NCBI GenBank assembly: GCA_017989885.1
Contig: JAGNPA010000013.1
Location: 1 to 6,447 of the forward strand
Length of the DNA stretch: 6,447 bases
From: Aquabacterium sp.
GTDB lineage: Bacteria > Pseudomonadota > Gammaproteobacteria > Burkholderiales > Burkholderiaceae_C
Reading direction: 5' to 3'
Shown here: in pieces, positions 1 to 5,144 of the stretch
How the letters are laid out: each line of letters starts with the position of its first letter
How positions within the stretch are numbered: position 1 is the stretch's first letter
Notes under the pieces: model-generated
Database searches by the model: none
What the model saw: the letters and a program-made list of their open reading frames with translations, nothing else
Told to the model about the DNA's origin: nothing
Translations under genes and position numbers: made by a program

Positions 1-191
1 ACATAGGCCAGCAACACCCACACCGGCCCCAGCGGCCAGGCGAGAACCTCCCGCCCAACCTGCGCCAGCACCACTGGACTCAACAAGACCCGCCCGGTCG
101 GATCGCGCCACGCCATCCAGACCAGACCGAGCACGGCCAGGTACAACAGCAAGAGCGCCAAGCGTCCCCAAGGCCACCGCTGCTGTCCCAT
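1..191 (-). CDS. N-terminal fragment of an inner-membrane protein, possibly TVP38/TMEM64 (VTT) family
   Basis: This open frame starts at an ATG (191-189) and leaves the window after 63 codons with no stop. The peptide begins MGQQRWPWGRLALLLYLAVL. Residues about 9-27 form a clear hydrophobic segment. A short polar loop (around WRDPTGR) follows, and a second hydrophobic segment starts near residue 48 (LAWPLGPVWVLLAYV). A cytoplasmic basic end followed by a membrane helix and then a 'PLGPVWVLLAY'-like stretch is reminiscent of TVP38/TMEM64 (VTT-domain) proteins, but the diagnostic core lies outside the window, so the family name is a guess. The ATG has a weak ribosome site. An in-frame GTG at 206-204, preceded at 5 bases by AGGGG (216-212), is a credible alternative start adding five residues. 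The gene is transcribed away from greB. That it encodes a membrane protein is more certain than its family. Confidence 0.5.
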   Translation of the reverse strand, partial: MGQQRWPWGRLALLLLYLAVLGLVWMAWRDPTGRVLLSPVVLAQVGREVLAWPLGPVWVLLAY

Positions 192-290
192 GCTTGATGC
201 CTGCACTGCCACCCCTGCTCGAACGAAAACGCCATCTTGGCGCAGCTTCCCCTGATGCGTGCGGCGGGATGCGCGATCAGCGGGTTCACA

Positions 291-312
291 CCCCTCCCTG
301 TTCAGGGGGAGG
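291..312. repeat. Imperfect GC-rich inverted repeat upstream of greB (REP-like)
   Basis: A C-rich arm (CCCCTCCCTG, 291-300) is followed after two bases by a G-rich arm (CAGGGGGAGG, 303-312). They can pair as a hairpin with one or two bulged G residues. It lies in the divergent region between the membrane-protein gene and greB. Short CCTCCC...GGGAGG dyads of this type are common in intergenic DNA of GC-rich proteobacteria. Whether this one is repeated in the genome cannot be judged here. It has no T-run, so it is not an intrinsic terminator. Confidence 0.4.
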
Positions 313-323
313 CGGGCACGCGG

Positions 324-335
324 CACAATCACACC
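324..335 (+). promoter_or_regulatory. Possible -10 element placing the greB transcript start at its ATG
   Basis: The hexamer CACAAT (324-329) matches the TATAAT -10 consensus at four of six positions. It ends seven bases before the A of the greB start codon (336), the usual distance from a -10 element to +1. A -35 is not convincing: TTCAGG at 301-306 with a 17-base spacer is a weak match. No Shine-Dalgarno sequence is correctly spaced, since the only purine-rich run (304-312) is more than 20 bases from the ATG. Together this suggests a leaderless or nearly leaderless mRNA, as an inference. Confidence 0.35.
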
Positions 336-899
336 ATGAGCAAAGCCTTCACCAAGGAATCCGACGGCGACGATGACGACGAGTTGTCGCCGCCGCCCCT
401 GCCAGCGGGGACGAAGAACTACATCACCCCGCAGGGCTATCAGCGCCTGCGCGCCGAGTTGCTGCACCTGATCGACACCGAGCGCCCCAAGATCGTCGAG
501 ATCGTGCACTGGGCCGCCTCCAACGGCGACCGCTCCGAGAACGGCGACTACCTCTACGGCAAGAAACGCCTGCGCGAAATCGACCGCCGCATCCGCTTTC
601 TGACCAAGCGGCTGGACATCGCCGAGGTGGCCGACCCCAGCCTGCACCACGGCAACGATCAGGTGTTCTTCGGCGCCACCGTGACCTATGAAAACCAGGC
701 CGGCGTGGAACGCACCATCACCATCAAGGGCATCGACGAGGTCGACAACCTGCAAGGCGAGGTGAGCTGGATCTCCCCGATCGGACGGGCCTTGCTCAAG
801 TCACGCGTGGGCGACGAGGTGCAACTGATGACCCCAGGCGGCCTGGAGCGGCTGGAGATCCTTGAGGTGCATTACCCCGCGCCAGAGACGGCGCACTGA
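336..899 (+). CDS. greB: Transcription elongation factor GreB
   Basis: This 187-residue protein enters the secondary channel of RNA polymerase and stimulates cleavage of backtracked RNA, rescuing stalled complexes. The N-terminal coiled-coil domain runs from about residue 28 to 100. Its tip carries the signature NGDRSENGDY (64-72), with Asp65 and Glu68 matching the acidic pair that places the catalytic magnesium. KKRLREIDRRIRFLTKRLD (76-94) is the GreB version of the second helix. The C-terminal FKBP-like domain (about 107-182) includes VFFGATV and SPIGRALL. Escherichia coli GreB has 158 residues. The extra length is a 25-27 residue N-terminal tail with an acidic run (DGDDDDE, 10-16) and a proline cluster. 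ATG 336 was preferred over an in-frame ATG at 237 because the extra residues would have no family counterpart and would be translated from the GC-rich dyad. The gene converges on spoT. Confidence 0.95.
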   Translation: MSKAFTKESDGDDDDELSPPPLPAGTKNYITPQGYQRLRAELLHLIDTERPKIVEIVHWAASNGDRSENGDYLYGKKRLREIDRRIRFLTKRLDIAEVADPSLHHGNDQVFFGATVTYENQAGVERTITIKGIDEVDNLQGEVSWISPIGRALLKSRVGDEVQLMTPGGLERLEILEVHYPAPETAH

Positions 900-927
900 C
901 ACCTGCTCGCGCCCCTGCGGTCGCTGA

Positions 928-3129
928 TCAGGCGCTCATGCGCTCCGCATTGAGCACCACCGGGCAACGCTTGAGCGAGCGGATCACTTCGGCCAGGTGG
1001 TCGGTGTCCCGCACTTCCAGCGTCAGCTTGAGCTCGGCGGTTTCGCCCAAGCGCTCGTTGCCCATCTCGATGTGGGTGATGTCGGTCTCGGCGTGGCTGA
1101 TGGCCCCGGCCACCTGCGCCAGCACCCCCTTGCCATTGGCCACCAGGACCTTCAGCACGGTCTCGAACATGCGCGTGGGCTCGTCGGACCAGTTCACCTC
1201 GATCCAGCGCTCGCCATCGCGCTCGAACAGGCGGCGTCCCACCGCGCAGGTCTGCGTGTGCACCACCAGGCCCTCGCCCCGGCCCAGATAGCCCTTGATG
1301 CGGTCACCCGGCACGGGGCAGCAGCACGGCGCCAGACGCACGGTGGCGCCCTCGCTGCCGTCGATCACCACCGAACTGTGCGTCGGCGTCTCGTCGGCAA
1401 AGCGGCCCAGCGTCAGCGTCAAGGCATCCGGGCGCTGCCCGGATTCGGCCATCAGGTGCGCCATGCGCTTGGCGGCCATGCTGGCCACCTTGCGGCCCAG
1501 GCCAATGTCGATCAGCAACTCGTCGCGGCTGCGATTGCCGCCCAGACGGATGAGTTCCTGCCACAGCGCCCCGGCGGCCCCCTCGCTGGTCTCATCGCCC
1601 ACCGGCAGCTTGAGTCCCTCGGCGCGCAGGGCCTGCGTCAGCAGCTTGGTGCCCAGCGCCAGCGACTCTTCCGCCTCCATGTTCTTGAGGTAGGCGCGGA
1701 TCTTGGAGCGCGCGCGCCCCGTGCGCACGAAGGTCAGCCAACCCGGATTCGGGCGCGCCCCCGCCGCGGTGATGATCTCGACCACGTCCCCACTGCGCAA
1801 CTCGGTGCGCAGGGCCACCGGCTCGCCATTGACCTTGGCCGAGGCGCACTTGTCGCCCACTCCGGAGTGGATGGCATAGGCAAAGTCCACCGGCGTCGCC
1901 CCCTTGGGCAGCGCCACGATGCGCGACTTGGGCGTCAGCACATAGACGGCCTCGGGGAACAGGTCGATCTTCAGGTGCTCCAGGAACTCGGCCGAATCGC
2001 GCGTTTCCTGCTGGATGTCGATGAGCGATTGCAGCCACACCGCCGCCTGCTGCGGGCTGGCGTCGCCGGCCTCGGCCTGCTCCTTGTACATCCAGTGCGC
2101 GGCAATGCCCTTCTCGGCCACGTCGTGCATCATCTGCGAGCGGATCTGGAACTCGACAGCCGTGCCCACCGGGTTGACCAGGGTGGTGTGCAGCGACTGG
2201 TAGCCGTTCGGCTTGGGGATGGCGATGTAGTCCTTGAAGCGCCCTGGCAGCGGCTTGTAGAGCTGATGCAGCACGCCCAGGGCCCGATAGCAGTCCAGCA
2301 GCTCGTGCGTGACGATGCGAAAGCCGAAGATGTCACTGACCTGCGCGAAGCTCAGGCCCTTTTCGATCATCTTGTTGTAGATCGAGAAAATGGTCTTCTC
2401 CCGACCATAGACCTCGATCTCCATCCCGGCGGCCTTGAAGGACTCTTGCACCTCGCTCTGGATGCGATCAACCAGGTTGCGGCGGTTGCCGCGCGTGCGC
2501 TTGACCGCTTTCGACAGCACGGCGTGGCGCCACGGGTTGATGTACTGAAAGGACAGCTCCTGCAGCTCGCGGTAGGTCTGGTTCAGCCCCAGACGGTGGG
2601 CGATCGGCACATAAATGTCCAGCGTCTCGCGGGCGATGCGCGCGCGCTTGTGCGCGACCATCGCATCCATCGTGCGCATGTTGTGCAGGCGGTCGGCCAG
2701 CTTGATCAAAATGACGCGCACATCGCGCGCCATCGCCAGCAGCATCTTGCGGAAGGACTCGGCCTGCGAGTCTTCCTTGGTCGAGAAGTGCAGCTTGTCG
2801 AGCTTGGTCAGGCCATCGACGATCTCGGCCGTGGGCGCCCCGAAGCGCTCGATCAGCTCGATCTTGGTGACGCCACAGTCCTCCATGGCGTCGTGCATGA
2901 GCGCGGCCATGATGGCCTGCGCATCAAGCTTCATGTCCGCACACAGGCCCGCCACCGCAATCGGGTGCGTGATGTAGGGCTCACCACTGGCGCGGAACTG
3001 TCCCAGATGCGCCTCGTCGGCGAAGCGGTAGGCGTCGCGCACGCGGCGGATGTCCGCCTCGTCGAGGTAATCGAGCTTGTGGGTCAGGGCCGCAAAGGAA
3101 GCTGCGGCTGCGTCGGTGGCCAGGGTCAT
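928..3129 (-). CDS. spoT: Bifunctional (p)ppGpp synthetase/hydrolase, RelA/SpoT family
   Basis: This 733-residue long RSH enzyme makes (p)ppGpp from ATP and GTP/GDP and hydrolyses it back, setting the stringent response. The hydrolase HD domain (about 30-200) keeps His55, the HDxxED motif (His79-Asp84) and KLADRLHNMRT (143-153). The synthetase domain (about 235-350) keeps YGREK, PKPNGYQSLHT and EFQIRS. It carries RFKD (297-300), the RxKD form associated with bifunctional enzymes, rather than the acidic ExDD form of hydrolase-dead RelA. A TGS domain (about 392-454), a helical region, a cysteine-containing module (PCCCPVPGD, from 601; HTQTC) and a C-terminal ACT domain (about 655-733) follow. 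Both activities are therefore expected. The ATG is the first possible start after an in-frame TAA. A GAGG sits directly against it with no spacer, so initiation may be weak. It is downstream of rpoZ but separated from it by a terminator. Confidence 0.96.
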   Translation of the reverse strand: MTLATDAAAASFAALTHKLDYLDEADIRRVRDAYRFADEAHLGQFRASGEPYITHPIAVAGLCADMKLDAQAIMAALMHDAMEDCGVTKIELIERFGAPTAEIVDGLTKLDKLHFSTKEDSQAESFRKMLLAMARDVRVILIKLADRLHNMRTMDAMVAHKRARIARETLDIYVPIAHRLGLNQTYRELQELSFQYINPWRHAVLSKAVKRTRGNRRNLVDRIQSEVQESFKAAGMEIEVYGREKTIFSIYNKMIEKGLSFAQVSDIFGFRIVTHELLDCYRALGVLHQLYKPLPGRFKDYIAIPKPNGYQSLHTTLVNPVGTAVEFQIRSQMMHDVAEKGIAAHWMYKEQAEAGDASPQQAAVWLQSLIDIQQETRDSAEFLEHLKIDLFPEAVYVLTPKSRIVALPKGATPVDFAYAIHSGVGDKCASAKVNGEPVALRTELRSGDVVEIITAAGARPNPGWLTFVRTGRARSKIRAYLKNMEAEESLALGTKLLTQALRAEGLKLPVGDETSEGAAGALWQELIRLGGNRSRDELLIDIGLGRKVASMAAKRMAHLMAESGQRPDALTLTLGRFADETPTHSSVVIDGSEGATVRLAPCCCPVPGDRIKGYLGRGEGLVVHTQTCAVGRRLFERDGERWIEVNWSDEPTRMFETVLKVLVANGKGVLAQVAGAISHAETDITHIEMGNERLGETAELKLTLEVRDTDHLAEVIRSLKRCPVVLNAERMSA

Positions 3130-3190
3130 CCTCAGACTTTAGCGCGGATACGGGCACCCTTGGATGGGCAATGTTGATCGGACAAATAGA

Positions 3191-3217
3191 AAAAGGCCCG
3201 CTTGCGCCGGGCCTTTT
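3191..3217 (-). terminator. Intrinsic terminator after rpoZ (potentially bidirectional)
   Basis: AAAAGGCCCG (3191-3200) and CGGGCCTTTT (3208-3217) are perfect inverse complements, giving a 10-bp stem with a 7-base loop. Read on the minus strand, the stem is followed by a T tract (TTTTTCTATTTG), the classic Rho-independent layout. It lies 60 bases beyond the rpoZ stop and about 60 bases before the spoT start. It should therefore end or reduce transcription from yicC-gmk-rpoZ before spoT. The arm symmetry also gives a T run on the plus strand, but no plus-strand gene ends nearby. Confidence 0.88.
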
Positions 3218-3227
3218 CAGGTGAACA

Positions 3228-3251
3228 GACCCTGACGGCAGCGCCAGGGTC
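3228..3251. other. Hairpin between rpoZ and its terminator (7-bp stem)
   Basis: GACCCTG (3228-3234) and CAGGGTC (3245-3251) pair perfectly around a 10-base loop. There is no T-run beyond it, so it is not a terminator by itself. It sits between the rpoZ stop and the strong terminator and would form part of the rpoZ 3' untranslated region. It may protect the mRNA end or be without function. Confidence 0.5.
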
Positions 3252-3256
3252 GGTCA

Positions 3257-3275
3257 GCGTGCGCTCAGTGCACGC
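3257..3275. other. Hairpin immediately after the rpoZ stop codon (6-bp stem)
   Basis: GCGTGC (3257-3262) and GCACGC (3270-3275) pair around a 7-base loop. It begins two bases after the rpoZ stop codon on the minus strand. It is the first of three consecutive stem-loops in the rpoZ-spoT gap and lacks a T tract. Confidence 0.45.
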
Positions 3276-3277
3276 GA

Positions 3278-3481
3278 TCAGGTCGGCACCTTGCGCAGCA
3301 TCTCGATGCCCACCTGACCGGCGGCGATTTCGCGCAGCGCGGTCACGCTGGGCTTGTTGCGCGACTCGATCTTGGGGGTGTGACCCTGGCTCAGCATGCG
3401 GGCACGGTAGGTTGCGCACAGCACCAGCTGAAAGCGGTTCGGGATCTTTTGCAGGCAATCTTCAACGGTGATGCGGGCCAT
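3278..3481 (-). CDS. rpoZ: DNA-directed RNA polymerase subunit omega
   Basis: This 67-residue protein is the omega subunit, which binds beta-prime, helps RNA polymerase assembly and in proteobacteria forms part of a (p)ppGpp binding site with beta-prime. The start [20 protein letters not shown] is diagnostic. It is followed by RARML and by [13 protein letters not shown], the conserved omega core. The length is normal for betaproteobacteria, which have a shorter C terminus than the 91-residue E. coli protein. A ribosome site GGAG (3489-3492) lies 7 bases before the ATG. The gene starts 30 bases after the gmk stop, so it is likely co-transcribed with yicC and gmk. Three hairpins, the last an intrinsic terminator, follow its stop codon. 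Confidence 0.97.
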   Translation of the reverse strand: MARITVEDCLQKIPNRFQLVLCATYRARMLSQGHTPKIESRNKPSVTALREIAAGQVGIEMLRKVPT

Positions 3482-3488
3482 GTGGGTG

Positions 3489-3492
3489 CTCC
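3489..3492 (-). promoter_or_regulatory. Ribosome binding site of rpoZ
   Basis: GGAG on the minus strand is separated by 7 bases from the rpoZ ATG (3481-3479). It is the only well-spaced Shine-Dalgarno sequence among the complete minus-strand genes of this window and supports the 67-residue rpoZ start. Confidence 0.6.
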
Positions 3493-3511
3493 GGTAAGGT
3501 CTGAATCAGAC

Positions 3512-4180
3512 TCAGATCAAATTGAGCGCACGAAACACACTGGACTTGTTCCGACGCTGAGCCGAGTATTTTAACCGCTGCGCGTGAACAATGCTCTTCA
3601 AATCGAACAAAGCCGATTCGAACAGGGCATTGATCACCACAAAGTCGAAGTACTGCGCCTGTGCCACCTCGATGCGGGCGTTGGCCATGCGCGTCTCGAT
3701 CACCTCGGGGGTGTCCTCGCCGCGACGGTTCAGACGCTGCAGCAACTCCTCATAGCTGGGCGGCATGATGAAGATGAGGATGGCGTTGGGGAAGATGCGC
3801 TTGATCTGCAGCGCGCCCTGCCAGTCGATCTCCAGCACGATGTCCTCGCCGCTCTGGATGCGGTCTTCGATGGCCTTGCGCGAGGTGCCGTAGTGGTTGC
3901 CGTGCACATGGGCGTGCTCGAAAAACTCACCGCGATCGATCATGGCCTGGAAGTCCTCTTTCGAGGTGAACCAGTACTCGCGACCGTGCTGCTCCTGCCC
4001 ACGCGGGGCCCGGGTGGTGTGCGACACCGACACTTGCAAGTGCGAGTCCACCTCCAGCAAGGCGTTGACCAGGCTGGATTTGCCCGTGCCGCTGGGGGCC
4101 GACACCACATACAGGTTGCCGGGATAGTCTGCCTCGGCGACGGCCGGGGAATTGGAAAGGGGAGTTTGAGCGGTGGTCAT
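3512..4180 (-). CDS. gmk: Guanylate kinase
   Basis: This 222-residue cytosolic enzyme phosphorylates GMP (and dGMP) to GDP with ATP, the step feeding the GTP and (p)ppGpp pools. The P-loop is APSGTGKS (28-35). The GMP-binding segment is [19 protein letters not shown] (53-71), and the lid and base-contact region includes [10 protein letters not shown] (91-100). [11 protein letters not shown] (113-123) is the Walker-B-like strand. [11 protein letters not shown] (155-165) is typical of the family. The E. coli enzyme has 207 residues; the difference is mostly a 17-20 residue N-terminal tail before [13 protein letters not shown]. The ATG overlaps the yicC stop (ATGA, 4177-4180), giving translational coupling, and its own ribosome site is poor, so coupling probably drives initiation. 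A later start would fall close to the P-loop strand and I see no better codon. Confidence 0.97.
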   Translation of the reverse strand: MTTAQTPLSNSPAVAEADYPGNLYVVSAPSGTGKSSLVNALLEVDSHLQVSVSHTTRAPRGQEQHGREYWFTSKEDFQAMIDRGEFFEHAHVHGNHYGTSRKAIEDRIQSGEDIVLEIDWQGALQIKRIFPNAILIFIMPPSYEELLQRLNRRGEDTPEVIETRMANARIEVAQAQYFDFVVINALFESALFDLKSIVHAQRLKYSAQRRNKSSVFRALNLI

Positions 4181-5115
4181 TCGATGTTCTGCACTTGTTC
4201 ACGCATTTGTTCGATGAGCACCTTCATGTCCACCGAAATCTGGGTCAGCTCCAGCGCGGCCGCTTTGGAGCCCAGTGTATTGGCTTCACGGTGTAACTCC
4301 TGAATCAAGAAGTCCAGCCGCTTGCCCACTTCGCCGCCCTTTTTCAGCAGGCGACCGATTTCGTCGAGGTGGGCCTTGAGGCGCTGCAACTCTTCGTCCA
4401 CGTCGATGCGCAAGGCATAGGCGGCCGCTTCACTGAGGGCGCGCTCCTGGGCCGCTTCCGGCGTCACCGCACCGCCCACGGCCTGCAAGGCATCCTGGTA
4501 CTTCTGAACAAAGCGCTCTTGCTGACGCTGCACCGCTTGCGGCACCAGCGGCCCGGCCTGCTCGGCCAGGGCCTTGAGGCCCTTGAGCTTGTCGTGCAGC
4601 ACGGCCACCAGGCGGGCGCCCTCGCGTTCACGTGCCTCTTTCAAGGCCTCGACGCATTGGCGTGCGGCTTCCAGCGCGGCTTCCTCCAACCGAACGGTGG
4701 GGGCGGCAGCGCGGCACCAGGTCAGCACCTCGTTGACCGACAGGGGCGCGGCCTTGGGCAGCCAGTTCTGCACGGTGCCCTCCAGGCGGGCCAGGGTGTG
4801 CAATTGCTCGGTCTGGGGCTGCGGCCAGCCGCTGTCGGCCGATCGCTGGGGCTGCAGGCGGAACTCGATCTTCCCGCGTTTGAAGCCTGCCGTCAGCAGC
4901 TCGCGCAGGGCGGGTTCGAGCCCACGAAACTCGTCGGCCAGCTTGAAGCTGAGGTCGAGAAAACGGCTGTTGACCGAACGCAGTTCGGCCCCCACCGCCC
5001 CTGTGGCGCTTTTGCGTGACGCAATTGGCGCATCGCCCTCATCGGTGTTTTCACTGACGTGGTCGGGAGCCGACGACACCGCGCTTGCGAAGCCGGTCAT
5101 GGAGTAGACTGACAT
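4177..5115 (-). CDS. yicC: YicC family endoribonuclease-like protein
   Basis: This 312-residue protein belongs to the YicC family. The E. coli member has been reported to act with RNA-decay factors on the small RNA RyhB, so a role in RNA turnover is a family-based assignment. The N-terminal domain opens with VYSMTGFAS and continues at [19 protein letters not shown] (41-59) and [16 protein letters not shown] (72-87). The C-terminal DUF1732 domain ends with [19 protein letters not shown] and [14 protein letters not shown], nearly diagnostic. The E. coli protein has 287 residues. About 20 extra residues lie between SMTGFAS and VGAELRSVN, forming an acidic, serine-rich linker (about 11-40). The start at 5115 gives the expected MxxYSMTG beginning; a second ATG five codons later would cut into the conserved motif. 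It heads the yicC-gmk-rpoZ unit. Confidence 0.94.
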   Translation of the reverse strand: MSVYSMTGFASAVSSAPDHVSENTDEGDAPIASRKSATGAVGAELRSVNSRFLDLSFKLADEFRGLEPALRELLTAGFKRGKIEFRLQPQRSADSGWPQPQTEQLHTLARLEGTVQNWLPKAAPLSVNEVLTWCRAAAPTVRLEEAALEAARQCVEALKEAREREGARLVAVLHDKLKGLKALAEQAGPLVPQAVQRQQERFVQKYQDALQAVGGAVTPEAAQERALSEAAAYALRIDVDEELQRLKAHLDEIGRLLKKGGEVGKRLDFLIQELHREANTLGSKAAALELTQISVDMKVLIEQMREQVQNIE

Positions 5116-5144
5116 GGTTACTTGACACCAGACAAAACTCGATT
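5116..5144. promoter_or_regulatory. 29-base divergent gap between yicC and the kinase gene
   Basis: Only 29 bases separate the two start codons, so promoters must overlap coding sequence or be unusually compact. On the minus strand CATAAT (5147-5142) resembles a -10 element and would give a yicC leader of about 20 bases, but no good -35 is found behind it. On the plus strand a perfect TTGACA (5122-5127) is present. Its best -10 partner (TATGTC, 5144-5149, 16-base spacer) overlaps the kinase start codon and would put the transcript start inside the gene. Neither assignment is secure. Confidence 0.35.

Noticed and set aside
80..289. A 69-codon minus-strand frame across the left intergenic region
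   Set aside because: It is Trp/Cys/Ser-rich without domain resemblance. A different frame starting at 191 gives a plausible membrane helix with a proper start.
237..335. 33-residue upstream extension of GreB from ATG 237
   Set aside because: It would be translated through the GC-rich dyad and has no counterpart in the GreB family; ATG 336 fits better.
997..3177. A 726-codon open frame on the plus strand opposite spoT
   Set aside because: It is exactly antisense to a clear SpoT. Its product is rich in Arg, His, Gly, Leu and Gln with no recognisable domain, as expected when the complement of a GC-rich gene lacks stop codons.
3132..3458. A 108-codon minus-strand frame overlapping rpoZ and the terminator
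   Set aside because: It is out of frame with the clear omega gene and translates through the terminator hairpin.
3499..3511. Palindrome GTCTGA-A-TCAGAC between gmk and rpoZ as an operator
   Set aside because: It is short, lies next to the gmk stop within a likely operon, and I found no promoter beside it; chance is a sufficient explanation.
3584..4303. A 239-codon plus-strand frame opposite gmk and the end of yicC
   Set aside because: Low-complexity antisense translation crossing two well-supported genes and the gmk/yicC junction.
4369..5019. A 216-codon plus-strand frame opposite yicC
   Set aside because: It is a Leu/Gly/Gln-rich antisense shadow of a well-supported YicC coding region.
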